A DNA stretch of 64,000 bases from Limnohabitans parvus II-B4 (GCF_003063455.1 NZ_NESN01000001.1:62001-126000), one strand, 5' to 3'. Shown: positions 42,482 to 52,618, counted from the first letter of the stretch. The notes: generated by a model not told the origin, from the sequence alone. Numbers and translations: made by a program.

Positions 42482-44521
42482 ATGACCAACCCCTTGCTCG
42501 ACACCTCCGGCTTGCCCCTGTTTGACCGCATTGCCCCCGCGCATGTGGCTCCGGCCATGGACGAACTGCTGGCCGCTGCCGACCAGGCCCTTGAAACAGT
42601 CACGGCAGACGACTTTCCGGCTGACTGGAAAGCCATCGCCCGCACCCTGGATGTGAGCACCGAGCGTCTGGGCATGGCCTGGGGCGCGGTGAGCCACCTC
42701 AACAGCGTGGCCGACACGCCCGAATTGCGTGCCGCCTACAACGCTGTCCTGCCCCGAGTGACCGAGTTCTGGACCCGCTTGGGCAGCGACGAACGCCTGT
42801 TCGCCAAATACAAGGCCATCGACCCCACCAGCCTGAATGCCGAGCAAACCCAAGCCCACAAAAACGCCCTGCGCGCCTTTGTGCTGGGCGGTGCCGAGCT
42901 GCAAGGCGCGGCCAAAGAACGTTACGCCGCCATCCAAGAGCGGCTGGCCGAAATCACGCAAAAGTTCAGCGAAAACACGCTCGATGCCACTGACAGCTTT
43001 GCCCTGTATGTGAGCGAAGACCAGCTCAAGGGTGTACCCGCCGATGTGGTGCAAGCCACCCACGATGCCGCCCAAAAAGAAGGCAAAGAGGGCCACCGAC
43101 TGAGTCTCAAGATGCCGGTCTACCTGCCCGTGATGCAGTTTGCCGACAGCGGCGCATTGCGCGAGCAGCTCTACAAAGCCCATGTCACCCGCGCTTCTGA
43201 CCAGGCCCCCGAAGAGGCCCGTCAATTCGACAACACCGCTTTGATGCAGGAGATTCTGGCTTTGCGTCAGGAAGAAGCGCAGCTGCTGGGTTTTGACAAT
43301 TACGCCCAGGTGTCGGTCGTGCCCAAAATGGCCGAGTCGCCCGAAAAAGTCACCGCCTTTTTGCGCGACCTGGCACTCAAAGCCCGTCCTTTTGCCGAAA
43401 AAGACCTGGCCGACCTGCGCGAATTCGCGGCCAACGCCCTCGGCATCACCGGCCCGCTGAACGCCTGGGATGTGCCCTACTTGAGCGAAAAACTCAAGGA
43501 AGCGCGCTACAGCTTCAGCGAGCAAGAGGTCAAGCAGTATTTCACCGCGCCCAAGGTGCTGGCCGGGCTGTTCAAGATCATCGAGACCTTGTTTGAAGTC
43601 AGCATCCACCCCGACCAGGCCCCGGTCTGGCACCCCGCCGTGGCGTTTTACCGCATCGAGCGCGACGGCCAACTGGTGGGCCAGTTCTACCTCGACCCAC
43701 CGGCTCGCGCTGGCAAACGCGGCGGCGCGTGGATGGACGACGTGCGCGGCCGCTGGCAGCGCCCTGACACCGGCGTGCTGCAAACACCGGTGGCGCACCT
43801 GGTGTGCAACTTTGCCGAAGGCGTGAACGGACAGCCCGCCTTGCTGACCCACGACGACGTGATCACCCTCTTCCACGAGTTTGGCCACGGCCTGCACCAC
43901 ATGCTCACCCAAGTGAACGAGCGAGATGTCTCGGGCATCAGCGGCGTCGAGTGGGACGCGGTCGAGCTGCCCAGCCAGTTCATGGAAAACTTCTGCTGGG
44001 AATGGTCGGTGCTGAGCCACATGACGGCCCATGTGGACACCGGCGAGCCCCTGCCGCGGGCCTTGTTCGACAAGATGCTGGCCGCCAAAAATTTCCAAAG
44101 CGGCCTGCAAACCCTGCGGCAGATCGAGTTTTCGCTGTTCGACATGCTGGTGCATGCCGAACACGACCCCGCGCAAGACTTCATGCCGCTGCTCAGCCAG
44201 GTGCGCAGCGAAGTGGCCGTCATGCAACCGCCCGCATTCAACCGCATGGCCCACACCTTCAGCCACATCTTTGCGGGCGGTTACGCGGCAGGTTATTACA
44301 GCTACAAATGGGCCGAGGTGCTGAGCGCAGATGCCTACGCCGCGTTTGAAGAAACCGCTGCGGCCGACGGCACGCCCAGCGTAGAGACAGGTCGCCTGTA
44401 TCGCCGGGCCATTCTGGAAGCGGGCGGTAGCCGCCCTGCGCTCGAATCGTTCAAAGCCTTCCGGGGCCGCGAGCCCAGCCTGGATGCCTTGCTGCGGCAC
44501 CAGGGCATGGTTGCCGCCTGA
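42482..44521 (+). CDS. prlC: oligopeptidase A, M3-family metallopeptidase
   Basis: A 679-residue cytoplasmic zinc peptidase. The zinc motif HEFGHGLHHML (H-E-x-x-H) lies near residue 465 and the third ligand is in GISGVEWDAVELPSQFMENF. The start at 42482 (MTNPLLDTSGLPLFDRIAP) matches the family N-terminus; the upstream frame to 42404 runs through a palindromic repeat and is not coding. The enzyme degrades short peptides and signal-peptide fragments. It is followed 24 bp later by a DUF2237 gene in the same direction. Confidence 0.94.
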   Translation: MTNPLLDTSGLPLFDRIAPAHVAPAMDELLAAADQALETVTADDFPADWKAIARTLDVSTERLGMAWGAVSHLNSVADTPELRAAYNAVLPRVTEFWTRLGSDERLFAKYKAIDPTSLNAEQTQAHKNALRAFVLGGAELQGAAKERYAAIQERLAEITQKFSENTLDATDSFALYVSEDQLKGVPADVVQATHDAAQKEGKEGHRLSLKMPVYLPVMQFADSGALREQLYKAHVTRASDQAPEEARQFDNTALMQEILALRQEEAQLLGFDNYAQVSVVPKMAESPEKVTAFLRDLALKARPFAEKDLADLREFAANALGITGPLNAWDVPYLSEKLKEARYSFSEQEVKQYFTAPKVLAGLFKIIETLFEVSIHPDQAPVWHPAVAFYRIERDGQLVGQFYLDPPARAGKRGGAWMDDVRGRWQRPDTGVLQTPVAHLVCNFAEGVNGQPALLTHDDVITLFHEFGHGLHHMLTQVNERDVSGISGVEWDAVELPSQFMENFCWEWSVLSHMTAHVDTGEPLPRALFDKMLAAKNFQSGLQTLRQIEFSLFDMLVHAEHDPAQDFMPLLSQVRSEVAVMQPPAFNRMAHTFSHIFAGGYAAGYYSYKWAEVLSADAYAAFEETAAADGTPSVETGRLYRRAILEAGGSRPALESFKAFRGREPSLDALLRHQGMVAA

Positions 44522-44545
44522 GCCGTCATTCAAACACCAAGCACC

Positions 44546-44929
44546 ATGAGCGACAACGCACGCAACGTTCTGGGGGAGGCGCTGGTCCCCTGCTCCTACG
44601 ACCCTTTGACCGGGTATTACCGGGATGGCTGCTGCAACACGGACGACCACGACCAAGGCAGCCATGTGGTGTGCGCCAAAGTCACGCAAGAATTTCTGGA
44701 CTTTTCGCTGGCCCGGGGCAATGACCTCATCACGCCCCGCCTTGAGTACCGCTTTGCCGGCTTGAAAGCAGGCGACCGTTGGTGCCTGTGCGCCACCCGA
44801 TGGAAAGAAGCCCTGGATGCTGGCGTTGCACCGCCTGTTGTTCTGGAATGCACGCACGAACGGGCACTGGCATTTGTGACATTGGCGCAGTTGCAGTCAC
44901 ACGCGATCAAAGCGGTAGACAAGCCTTAA
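44546..44929 (+). CDS. DUF2237-family protein
   Basis: A 127-residue cytoplasmic protein of a widespread uncharacterised family. Hallmarks visible here are NVLGEALVPCSYDPLTGYYR near the start, DGCCNTDDHDQGSHVVCA, and GDRWCLCATRWKEALDAGVA followed by APPVVLECTHERAL. The conserved cysteines suggest metal or redox chemistry, but no function is established. It is probably co-transcribed with prlC. Confidence 0.88.
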   Translation: MSDNARNVLGEALVPCSYDPLTGYYRDGCCNTDDHDQGSHVVCAKVTQEFLDFSLARGNDLITPRLEYRFAGLKAGDRWCLCATRWKEALDAGVAPPVVLECTHERALAFVTLAQLQSHAIKAVDKP

Positions 44930-45029
44930 CGCCCAGCTGTTCAGGCCTGTATGGGCACTGGACAAGCTGCAGAGTTCAAGCCAGTGGCGGAAAAGTGTCG
45001 GAGAACGCGCATTTTTGGGCGCATGAACG

Positions 45030-45062
45030 AAAAAAAAGCACCGAGCGTTTCCGCTAAGTGCT
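45030..45062 (-). terminator. Rho-independent terminator after tRNA-Val
   Basis: On the minus strand AGCACTTAGCG and CGCTCGGTGCT form an 11-bp stem (one mismatch, one wobble) with a GAAA loop, followed by a run of eight T. It lies 22 bp beyond the tRNA 3' end. Confidence 0.85.
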
Positions 45063-45083
45063 TGATTTATCTACCAAAAAATT

Positions 45084-45160
45084 TGGTAGGCGCGACTAGA
45101 TTCGAACTAGCGACCCCCACCATGTCAAGGTGGTGCTCTAACCAACTGAGCTACGCGCCT
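45084..45160 (-). tRNA. tRNA-Val (anticodon GAC)
   Basis: A 77-nt cloverleaf on the minus strand. The acceptor AGGCGCG pairs with CGCGCCT followed by A and an encoded CCA. The D arm is GCTCAGTTGGTTAGAGC. The anticodon arm ACCACCTTGACATGGTGGGG has anticodon GAC, and the T arm contains GTTCGAATC. GAC reads valine codons GUC and GUU. Confidence 0.95.
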
Positions 45161-45173
45161 GTTGTAGCCTTGA

Positions 45174-45179
45174 ATTATA
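45174..45179 (-). promoter_or_regulatory. -10 element of the tRNA-Val promoter
   Basis: On the minus strand a perfect TATAAT lies 13 bp upstream of the tRNA 5' end. The region 17 bp further upstream (CGAAAA) is a poor -35, so the tRNA may also be read through from relA. Confidence 0.5.
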
Positions 45180-45226
45180 GCGTCAAAAAAACGTCTTTTT
45201 CGGGGCCCGTTTCAATTTGACTTGTT

Positions 45227-47503
45227 TTAGCGCCTCCGTGCGGCCCTCACCCCTTTGACCCCCCGCACACTGCCCAATACCTTGTTCAAAGTCACGGCGT
45301 CGTTGATTTCCACGGTGAAGGTCATCCAGGCGGTGCCTTTGACAGACTGGGTTTGCACACCGATCACGTTCATCTTTTCCTTGGCAAAGACTTCGGAAAT
45401 GTCACGCAGCAGGCCCTGACGGTCAAAAGCCTCCACTGCCACGTCCACCGGATAAACCGAGGCATCAGGGCCTTTGTTGTCGCCCCAGCGCACGTCTATC
45501 ACGCGTTCGCCATGGCGCGAGGCCAGCTCCCTGAAATTGCTGCAATCCTGTCGGTGGATGCTCACGCCTTTGCCACGCGTGACAAAGCCGCCAATCGCAT
45601 CAGGCGGCGCGGGTTTGCAGCAGCGCGAGAGTTGTGTGAGCAATGAGTCCACCCCCACCACCAGCACACCCGAGGGTGATTTGCGCGCAACAGCCCCCTT
45701 GAACTTCTTTTGAAAGTACTCGTCTGGCTCCAGTGCAGGCTCGGGCGGGTTGAGCAAGACCTCAATGTTGCGCAGCGAGTATTCGTCCTTCCCCACGACG
45801 TCAAACAAACCCTCGGCCGATTTGAAACCCAGCTGGCTGGCCAGGTCTTCGAGACGCATGGCGGTTCGTCCCAGTCGTTGCAGCAATTTTTCGACCGCCT
45901 CACGACCTCGGGAGATGGTTTCTTCGCTGACCAGCGCATTGAACCAAGCCCGCACTTTGGATCGGGCTCGCGGGCTGGCGAGGTAGCCCAATTCAAGGTT
46001 GAGCCAATCGCGCGAAGGGCCCCCTTCTTTGATGGCCGTGATTTCCACGGTTTGGCCATTGGCCAGTTGGGTGTTCAGCGGCACCATCGCGCCGTCGACC
46101 TTGGCACCCCGGCAGCGATGGCCCAGATTGGTGTGCACCGTGTAGGCAAAGTCGATGGGCGTGGCGCCTTGCGGCAGCTCGACCACCGCGGCGTCTGGCG
46201 TCAGCACATAGATGCGGTCGTCAAACAGGCCTTTGTCTTGTGCTTGCCCCTGCGCGGCACCCGACAGGTCGCGCTCCCAGGCCAGCAACTGCCGTAGCAC
46301 GGCAATTTTGGTGTCGTAATCGCTGTTGGCCGAGACCCCTGCATAACCTTTGGCCCCGGCCTCCTTGTAGGCCCAGTGCGCTGCCACGCCGTGCTCGGCA
46401 TGTTCATGCATGGATTGGGTGCGGATCTGCACTTCGATGGGGCCGCCATCGGCGTCGCGGACCACGGTGTGCAGCGATTGGTAGCCATTGGCTTTGGGCT
46501 TGGCGATGTAGTCATCAAACTCCTCAGAGATCGGCGTGAAATGCTCATGCACCCAGCTGAGCACCTGGTAACAATCGGCCACGCTGGGCACCACCACACG
46601 CAGTGCGCGGATGTCGAACACGCGGTCAAAGCTGAGCGACTTGCCGCGCATTTTGCGCACGATGCTGTAAATGTGTTTAGGGCGGCCTTCAACCACGGCC
46701 TGAATGCCTTGGTTGGCCAGCGCTTGCTGCAGGCGCTGGCGCAGATCGACCATGTATTTTTCGCGTTCGGTGCGCTTTTCGTCCAGCAGCTTTGCAATGT
46801 CTTTGTAGGTGGCGGGCTCCAGAAAACGGAAGGACAGGTCTTCCATTTCCCATTTGATTTGCCAGATGCCCAAGCGGTTGGCCAGGGGCGCAAACACCTG
46901 CAAGGACTCGCTGGCCAATGCCGGTGGCACCGGCAATTTGGTGGCCGCGTAATGGCGCAGGGTTTGCAGGCGCGAGGCCAAGCGCAGCATGACCACGCGC
47001 AAGTCGCGGCTGAATGCCAGCAGCATCTTGCGCACGTTCTCGGTTTGCAACCGGGGGCTGAGAGGCGTGTTGTCTGGGCCTTGGGTATTCGCCTCAGCAG
47101 TTCGGGACAAGCGCTGCACATGCACCAGTTGGTTGGTTTGCATGGCCAGTTGCGCCAAATGGGGGCCAAAGGCCTTGGCGATCACCTCTTCGGGCTTGTT
47201 CAGATGCGGACACGCATAGACCAGGTAACTGGCCGCCTGCATGGCGACCGAGCCACCGATATCGGCCAGGATCGCAGCCACCGCATCGGCGTGGGCCAGG
47301 ATGTTTTCTCCGGTGTCCAGCGTTTCACAAGCGATCAAGGGCTCGGCAAAGGCGCGGGCTTTGGCCAGGGTTTCAGCCTGTTCGGACGCATCGGCTGTGG
47401 CCAGCATCACGGGCGGCAATGCAGGCGAATGAACATGCGGCGCGTGCAGACGGCCCGATGGCGACATCGGGCTGGCGGAATGGCTAGAGCTGGGGCTGAC
47501 CAT
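45227..47503 (-). CDS. relA: RelA-type (p)ppGpp synthetase
   Basis: A 758-residue stringent-response enzyme. An N-terminal pseudo-hydrolase domain has no HDxxED motif (ASYLVYACPHLNKPEEV instead), so it is RelA rather than SpoT. The synthetase domain follows (about 265-400: GRPKHIYSIVRKMRGKSLSF, DIRALRVVVPS, AKPNGYQSLHT-like AKPKANGYQSLHTVV, EVQIRTQSMHEHAEHGVAAH). TGS (about 430-490), the conserved-cysteine region (LSRCCKPAPPDAIGGF) and a C-terminal ACT domain complete it. It makes (p)ppGpp on stalled ribosomes. Its start is 4 bp after the upstream hydrolase gene. Confidence 0.93.
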   Translation of the reverse strand: MVSPSSSHSASPMSPSGRLHAPHVHSPALPPVMLATADASEQAETLAKARAFAEPLIACETLDTGENILAHADAVAAILADIGGSVAMQAASYLVYACPHLNKPEEVIAKAFGPHLAQLAMQTNQLVHVQRLSRTAEANTQGPDNTPLSPRLQTENVRKMLLAFSRDLRVVMLRLASRLQTLRHYAATKLPVPPALASESLQVFAPLANRLGIWQIKWEMEDLSFRFLEPATYKDIAKLLDEKRTEREKYMVDLRQRLQQALANQGIQAVVEGRPKHIYSIVRKMRGKSLSFDRVFDIRALRVVVPSVADCYQVLSWVHEHFTPISEEFDDYIAKPKANGYQSLHTVVRDADGGPIEVQIRTQSMHEHAEHGVAAHWAYKEAGAKGYAGVSANSDYDTKIAVLRQLLAWERDLSGAAQGQAQDKGLFDDRIYVLTPDAAVVELPQGATPIDFAYTVHTNLGHRCRGAKVDGAMVPLNTQLANGQTVEITAIKEGGPSRDWLNLELGYLASPRARSKVRAWFNALVSEETISRGREAVEKLLQRLGRTAMRLEDLASQLGFKSAEGLFDVVGKDEYSLRNIEVLLNPPEPALEPDEYFQKKFKGAVARKSPSGVLVVGVDSLLTQLSRCCKPAPPDAIGGFVTRGKGVSIHRQDCSNFRELASRHGERVIDVRWGDNKGPDASVYPVDVAVEAFDRQGLLRDISEVFAKEKMNVIGVQTQSVKGTAWMTFTVEINDAVTLNKVLGSVRGVKGVRAARRR

Positions 47504-47507
47504 GGTC

Positions 47508-48437
47508 TCAAGCGCTAAGCAAGAATTGGCTCACCACCGCAATCTGGTCGTCACCCGTCAAGGTAGGCGCATGGCCAAAGCCAGGCCAGGTGTCCAGCTG
47601 GGCATGGGGGCCGCGCTGTGTCATGGCGGTGGCGGTTTCCGCTGTGAGCAAGTCAGAGTCTTGACCACGGATCAACAGCGTTTTGGCCTGAATCTGGTCA
47701 TACAAAGTCCAAAGTGCCGCTTCGCCAGCGGCTGCTGCCTCGGGCGTCATGGCGCGCACAGGCACGCCAATGGCCGGGTCGTAATGCAAGGTCACGGCCC
47801 CAGCGGTGCCGGGGCGCAGCATGTGCGCCGACATCTCTCGCCACAGCGCGGCAGGCACAGGGCCAAAACCTTGTGACAAAGCCCACATGGCGGCAGCGGC
47901 CTCATCCAGGTCGCGGTACTGGCCGTATTGGCCCACATAGCTTTGCATGCGCTCCACCGAACTCCAGGTGATGGCCGGGCCCACGTCGTTCAGCACCAGG
48001 CGACGAATGGGCACAGGCAGTGGCAAACCCGCTTGTCCGGCCAGCACCATGCCCATCAAGCCGCCCATGCTGGTGCCCACCCAGTCAAGGGTTTGCAAGG
48101 GGTTTTCAGCGCCCAATTGCGTGTTCAATTGCGCCAGCAAGGCCAACATGTCCGCTGCGTATTGCGGAATTTGGTAACCGGCAGGCTGACTCAGCCACTC
48201 GCTGCGGCCCCGCCCCACCACATCGGGGCAAATGACTTGCAAGGGATGGGGGCCTTTTTCGATCAGCGCCTGTGCAAGGCGGTCAAAGTCGCGGCCCTGA
48301 CGTGTCAAGCCGTGAACGCACACCACCACATGGCGCGCTTGCGCATCGCCCCAGCGCCAATAGGCCATGCGGTGCTGGCCCTCTGGGTGGGGGCAAGACA
48401 CGAATTCGAGTGAAGGTTGACCAGTCTGGGTGTTCAT
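47508..48437 (-). CDS. alpha/beta hydrolase
   Basis: A 309-residue hydrolase. The oxyanion segment is CVHGLTRQGRDF, the nucleophile serine lies in WVGTSMGGLMGM, and the late histidine is in WPGFGHAPTLTGDDQ. VICPDVVGRGRSEW is typical of the fold. The start at 48437 is chosen over one at 48461 because of its position relative to family N-termini. It lies 4 bp upstream of relA and is probably co-transcribed. The substrate is unknown. Confidence 0.82.
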   Translation of the reverse strand: MNTQTGQPSLEFVSCPHPEGQHRMAYWRWGDAQARHVVVCVHGLTRQGRDFDRLAQALIEKGPHPLQVICPDVVGRGRSEWLSQPAGYQIPQYAADMLALLAQLNTQLGAENPLQTLDWVGTSMGGLMGMVLAGQAGLPLPVPIRRLVLNDVGPAITWSSVERMQSYVGQYGQYRDLDEAAAAMWALSQGFGPVPAALWREMSAHMLRPGTAGAVTLHYDPAIGVPVRAMTPEAAAAGEAALWTLYDQIQAKTLLIRGQDSDLLTAETATAMTQRGPHAQLDTWPGFGHAPTLTGDDQIAVVSQFLLSA

Positions 48438-48538
48438 GACATTCGGAAACAATCTGGGCACTTGTCAGCGCAAACTGAGCTTTTGCAGCGCCATAATGGA
48501 CTTTTGAACATCCTAATTCATCTTTCGGAGTGGAAATC

Positions 48539-49309
48539 ATGTTGCAAGGTAAAACAGCGTTGGTCACGGGTTCAACCAGCGGTATCGGTTTGGGCATTGC
48601 AAAGTCGTTGGCCAAACAAGGTGCCAACATCGTGTTGAATGGTTTTGGCGACGCGGAAGGCCCTAAAGCAGAGATTGCGGCATTGGGTGTGAAAGTGGCC
48701 TACCACGGCGCAGACATGAGCAAAGCCAGCGAGATCGAAGCCATGATGAAGTTCGCTGCCGACACCTTTGGCCGCGTGGATATTTTGGTCAACAACGCAG
48801 GCATCCAGCATGTGGCCAAAATCGAAGACTTCCCGGTCGAGCGTTGGGACGCGATCATTGCCATCAACCTGACCAGCGCCTTCCACGCCACCCGACTGGC
48901 ACTGCCCGCCATGAAGGCCTCCAATTGGGGGCGCATCATCAACGTGGCATCGATCCACGGCTTGGTGGGTTCGGCAGAAAAATCAGCTTATGTGGCCGCC
49001 AAGCACGGCGTGGTCGGCCTGACCAAAGTCACCGCCCTTGAAAACGCCACCACGGGCGTCACCTGCAACGCCATTTGCCCAGGCTGGGTGCTGACCCCGC
49101 TGGTGCAAAAGCAGGTGGATGCCAAAGCCGCAGCCATGGGCTTGTCCAACGAGGAAGCCAAGAAGGTCTTGCTGCAGGAAAAAGAGCCATCCATGCAATT
49201 CACCACCCCCGAAGAACTGGGCGATCTGGCGGTTTTCTTTTGCTCCCCTGCAGGCAACAACGTGCGCGGTGTGGCCTGGAACATGGATGGTGGCTGGACA
49301 GCTCAGTAA
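48539..49309 (+). CDS. bdhA: 3-hydroxybutyrate dehydrogenase
   Basis: A 256-residue short-chain dehydrogenase starting MLQGKTALVTGSTSGIGLGI. The NAD site is TGSTSGIG, with NNAGIQHVAKIEDFPVERWD, and the catalytic triad is S and Y-x-x-x-K in SAYVAAKHGVVGLTK. The C-terminus VRGVAWNMDGGWTAQ and the Q/H-rich lid are those of D-beta-hydroxybutyrate dehydrogenases, which feed polyhydroxybutyrate breakdown products into central metabolism. The ATG at 48539 has CGGAG upstream. The ompR-like gene starts 4 bp after the stop. Confidence 0.9.
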   Translation: MLQGKTALVTGSTSGIGLGIAKSLAKQGANIVLNGFGDAEGPKAEIAALGVKVAYHGADMSKASEIEAMMKFAADTFGRVDILVNNAGIQHVAKIEDFPVERWDAIIAINLTSAFHATRLALPAMKASNWGRIINVASIHGLVGSAEKSAYVAAKHGVVGLTKVTALENATTGVTCNAICPGWVLTPLVQKQVDAKAAAMGLSNEEAKKVLLQEKEPSMQFTTPEELGDLAVFFCSPAGNNVRGVAWNMDGGWTAQ

Positions 49310-49313
49310 GACC

Positions 49314-50045
49314 ATGATCACATCCCCCCGCTTGGACAAAATCGTCATTGTTGACGACGATGCCCGGATCCGCGACCTGTTGCGCCGTTTTCTGTCGCAA
49401 GAAGGTTTCGATGTCTTGTTGGCCGAAGATGGCCGCGCTCTGGACCGCATCTTGCTCCGGGAAACCGTTGACCTGATGGTCTTGGATTTGATGCTTCCCG
49501 GTGAAGACGGCCTGAGCATTTGCAAGCGCCTTCGCCACTCGGGTGTCAAGACCCCCATCATCATGTTGACTGCCAAAGTCGAAGATGTGGACCGGATCAC
49601 GGGCCTGGAAATCGGGGCTGACGATTACCTGGGTAAACCGTTCAATCCGCGTGAGTTGCTGGCGCGCATACATGCGGTTTTGCGCCGCAGGCCACAAGGT
49701 GAAGTGCCCGGGGCACCTTCTGCGGGTGACAACGCGGTGTTCGTGTTCGGTGCATTCTCTCTGGACCTGGGTAAGCGATCCTTGACCAAGGCGGGCGAAG
49801 ACATCGCTTTGACCAGCGGTGAATTTGCCATGCTCAAAGCCTTGGCACGCCACCCCAAGCAGCCGCTGACTCGTGACAAGCTGGCCCAACTGGCACGTGG
49901 CCGTGACTTCGAGCCCTTTGACCGCAGCCTGGACGTGCAGATTTCCAGACTGAGAAAAATGATCGAAGTCGATCCTGCATCGCCCAAAGTCATTCAGACG
50001 GTTTGGGGCGTGGGCTATGTGTTCGTTCCTGACGGCCAGCCGTGA
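49314..50045 (+). CDS. ompR: OmpR-type response regulator
   Basis: A 243-residue osmolarity/envelope-type regulator. The receiver domain has D58 in MVLDLMLPGEDGL and the lysine in LGKPFNPREL; the winged helix spans about residues 140-238 (LTSGEFAMLKALARHPKQPL, GVGYVFVPDG). The start at 49314 is 4 bp after bdhA, so the two may be translationally coupled. The stop overlaps the GTG start of the EnvZ-like kinase. Sequence and order match OmpR-EnvZ of betaproteobacteria. Confidence 0.9.
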   Translation: MITSPRLDKIVIVDDDARIRDLLRRFLSQEGFDVLLAEDGRALDRILLRETVDLMVLDLMLPGEDGLSICKRLRHSGVKTPIIMLTAKVEDVDRITGLEIGADDYLGKPFNPRELLARIHAVLRRRPQGEVPGAPSAGDNAVFVFGAFSLDLGKRSLTKAGEDIALTSGEFAMLKALARHPKQPLTRDKLAQLARGRDFEPFDRSLDVQISRLRKMIEVDPASPKVIQTVWGVGYVFVPDGQP

Positions 50046-51424
50046 TCGGTACTGACGTCGGCATTGAAGAAGGCTCGCTAGCCGAACGGACGCCACGCAG
50101 GCTCAAAGTGAGTCTGTTTTGGCGTACTTTCTTTTTGCTGGCCTTGTTGATTTTGTGCAGCAGCCTGGCCTGGCTGCAAATGTTCCGTACCCAGGAATAC
50201 GAGCCCCGTATTTTGCGCAATGCGCATCAAATTGCCTCCGTGGTCAATTTGACCAAAACAGCACTCATGCATACCGACGCCATCGCTCGGCTGGCGCTGC
50301 TCAAAATGCTGGCAGACGAAGAGGCCGTCAGCATCCTGTCCCGTGAACCCGGCGACCGCGTTGTGCCTTTCGGCTCTTCAGGCATGGAAAAACGCCTGAT
50401 CGACGAGATGGTCAAACGTTTGGGGCCGGGTACTGTGATCGCCTCACGCGTGAACGATGCCGAGGGCCTTTGGGTGGGTTTCCAGATCGAGCGCGACAGC
50501 TATTGGCTGCAAATGGACCCTGAACGTCTGCGCCCCTTGGGCGGTTCGGCTTGGGTGACCTGGCTGGGCATCACGCTCGCGTTGTCTTTGGCCGGCGCCG
50601 CCCTGATGGCCGGATTGATCAACCGGCCGCTCAAGCGCCTGTCATTTGCCGCCAGCCAGGTGCGTGACGGTCATTTCAACAACTCCACCCTGGACGAAGA
50701 CGCCGCCACCAGCGAAATCCGGGAAGTCAACATCGGCTTCAACCGCATGGCCGAGCGCCTGGCCAAAATTGAACAAGAGCGGGCTTTGATGCTGGCCGGT
50801 ATCTCACACGATTTGCGCACGCCTTTGGCCCGCTTGCGGCTTGAAACCGAACTGAGTGTGGCCGACCTCGAAACCCGTGATCTGATGGCTGCCGACATCG
50901 CCCAGCTGGACGCCATCATTGACAAGTTTCTTGACTACGCTAGGCCAGAACCCACCGAGTTGGGACCGGTTTTGTTGTCGGGCGTCATCAGTCGAAGCAT
51001 TGGGCCTTGGCGCAACAACCCGCGTTTTGAAATCACGGTGGATGTGGACGAAGACCTGCATGTCAAAGCCGAAACCGTGGAGTTGGGTCGTGTGCTGTCG
51101 AACCTGCTGGAAAACGCTCGTCGCTACGGCCAAAGCCCCGGCGACGGTGTGACTCGGGTCGAAGTCGTCGCCCGCGTCCACGACGGCTGGGTGCTGCTGC
51201 GTGTGCGAGATCAAGGCCCGGGTGTTTCTGAAGAGGCCTTGAAAAACCTCACACAACCGTTTTTCCGGGGCGATGCAGCCCGAACGTCGGCCACAGGTTC
51301 CGGTCTGGGCCTGGCCATTGTGGAGCGCTCGGTTCAGCGCATGGGGGGCACCTTTTCCGTGTTCAACAACAGCGCGGGGGGCTTGATGGCTCTGATGAAG
51401 TTCAGGCAGGCTGAGCCGAATTGA
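50042..51424 (+). CDS. envZ: EnvZ-type sensor histidine kinase
   Basis: A 460-residue kinase with helices at about 27-46 and 171-191, a periplasmic domain of about 120 residues, a HAMP linker, and H256 in [20 protein letters not shown], the EnvZ signature. ATPase boxes are [10 protein letters not shown] and [13 protein letters not shown]. The start is GTG overlapping the ompR stop. The 3' end overlaps the convergent ispF gene by 23 bp. Confidence 0.88.
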   Translation: MIGTDVGIEEGSLAERTPRRLKVSLFWRTFFLLALLILCSSLAWLQMFRTQEYEPRILRNAHQIASVVNLTKTALMHTDAIARLALLKMLADEEAVSILSREPGDRVVPFGSSGMEKRLIDEMVKRLGPGTVIASRVNDAEGLWVGFQIERDSYWLQMDPERLRPLGGSAWVTWLGITLALSLAGAALMAGLINRPLKRLSFAASQVRDGHFNNSTLDEDAATSEIREVNIGFNRMAERLAKIEQERALMLAGISHDLRTPLARLRLETELSVADLETRDLMAADIAQLDAIIDKFLDYARPEPTELGPVLLSGVISRSIGPWRNNPRFEITVDVDEDLHVKAETVELGRVLSNLLENARRYGQSPGDGVTRVEVVARVHDGWVLLRVRDQGPGVSEEALKNLTQPFFRGDAARTSATGSGLGLAIVERSVQRMGGTFSVFNNSAGGLMALMKFRQAEPN

Positions 51425-51896
51425 ACACCAGCAAGGCCACAGCTCGAGCTTCCATGCTCTGGCCCATGCCGACTGGGCCCAGCTTTTCAGCTGTTTTGGC
51501 TTTCACATTCACCTGATCCGCGTTCACACCCAGCGCCTTGGCCACGCCAGCGTTGATGGCCGCCATGTGAGGTGCCAATTTTGGCGCTTGGGCCACGATG
51601 GTGCTGTCCACGTTCACCAGCTCCCAGCCTTGCGCACGCACGCGGCGCATGGCTTCGGCCAGTAAGACGGAGGAGTCAGCCCCCTTGAACTGTGCATCCG
51701 TGTCGGGAAAATGCCGCCCAATGTCGCCCAAGCCCGCCGCCCCCAACACCGCATCGGTGATGGCGTGCAACAAGACATCGGCGTCGGAATGGCCCAAAAG
51801 GCCAGCGGTGTGGGGAATTTCGACCCCACCCAAAATCAGCTGCCGTCCGGGCACCAGAGCGTGCACATCCCAGCCTTCACCGATGCGGATATTCAT
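51402..51896 (-). CDS. ispF: IspF, 2-C-methyl-D-erythritol 2,4-cyclodiphosphate synthase
   Basis: A 164-residue trimeric enzyme of the non-mevalonate isoprenoid pathway. Zinc ligands are in GEGWDVHAL (D-x-H) and the later histidine in [42 protein letters not shown] and a C-terminal hydrophobic strand are as expected. The start overlaps the ispD stop (ATGA), giving an ispDF operon. Confidence 0.94.
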   Translation of the reverse strand: MNIRIGEGWDVHALVPGRQLILGGVEIPHTAGLLGHSDADVLLHAITDAVLGAAGLGDIGRHFPDTDAQFKGADSSVLLAEAMRRVRAQGWELVNVDSTIVAQAPKLAPHMAAINAGVAKALGVNADQVNVKAKTAEKLGPVGMGQSMEARAVALLVFNSAQPA

Positions 51897-52618
51897 GGTT
51901 TTGCCTTTAAAACAGCCTCGGCAAACGCAAAGTCTGCCGGGTAAGTGACTTTCAGATTCATGGCCGAGCCTGGCACCAAACGGGGCGACAAACCTTGCCG
52001 CTCCATGGCACTCGCCTCGTCGGTGATGCCCGCAAACCCGGAGGCTGCCACCTGCGCAAGCGCTTGGTGCAGCGGGCCCACGCGAAACATCTGCGGGGTC
52101 TGCGCCAACCATTTGCCTTCACGCGGCACGGTGGTCTCAACGCGGGGCACATCACCCTGAGTCTGTGTCTTGAGCGTGTCTGGCAGCGGCAAAGCCAGCA
52201 AACCGCCGACCGGGTCATCCTGGCACGTCTTGATGAGCAAGCTCACGGCCTCGGGCGTGACCAGACAACGAGCTGCGTCGTGCACCAACACCCAATCTTG
52301 AGGATCAACACCAGCGGCCAACATGGCACCCAAGCCGTTGAAAACGCTTTCTGCCCGGGTGGCCCCGCCGCAGTTGAGCCTGGCAAAGCGCTCAGGCCAA
52401 AGAGCGCCGTTCGGCCAAACAAAGTCATCATCGGGCGACAACACCAGCCAGCCCTGCGCGATTTGCTGCACCTGCGCCAAGGCCTGCACGGTGTGCATGA
52501 CCATCGGCTGCCCGGCCACGGTCTGGTACTGCTTGGGCATGGGGGTGCCCGCACGGCTGCCAGTGCCCGCGCAAGGGATCAGGGCGTGAAAACGGGGATG
52601 GGCAGAAGTCAAAGACAT
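51893..52618 (-). CDS. ispD: IspD, 2-C-methyl-D-erythritol 4-phosphate cytidylyltransferase
   Basis: A 241-residue enzyme transferring CMP from CTP to methylerythritol phosphate. The nucleotide-binding loop is [20 protein letters not shown], and the central region has [33 protein letters not shown] and [11 protein letters not shown] complete the signature. The start at 52618 gives a normal N-terminus. It is divergent from mfd. Confidence 0.93.
   Translation of the reverse strand: MSLTSAHPRFHALIPCAGTGSRAGTPMPKQYQTVAGQPMVMHTVQALAQVQQIAQGWLVLSPDDDFVWPNGALWPERFARLNCGGATRAESVFNGLGAMLAAGVDPQDWVLVHDAARCLVTPEAVSLLIKTCQDDPVGGLLALPLPDTLKTQTQGDVPRVETTVPREGKWLAQTPQMFRVGPLHQALAQVAASGFAGITDEASAMERQGLSPRLVPGSAMNLKVTYPADFAFAEAVLKAKP

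Noticed and set aside
42440..44857. An 805-codon minus-strand frame opposite prlC
   Set aside because: It is a codon-bias shadow of the oligopeptidase gene and has no homology pattern or ribosome site.
44951..45220. A plus-strand frame covering the tRNA-Val region
   Set aside because: It is a read through the antisense of the tRNA and its terminator, a common false gene.
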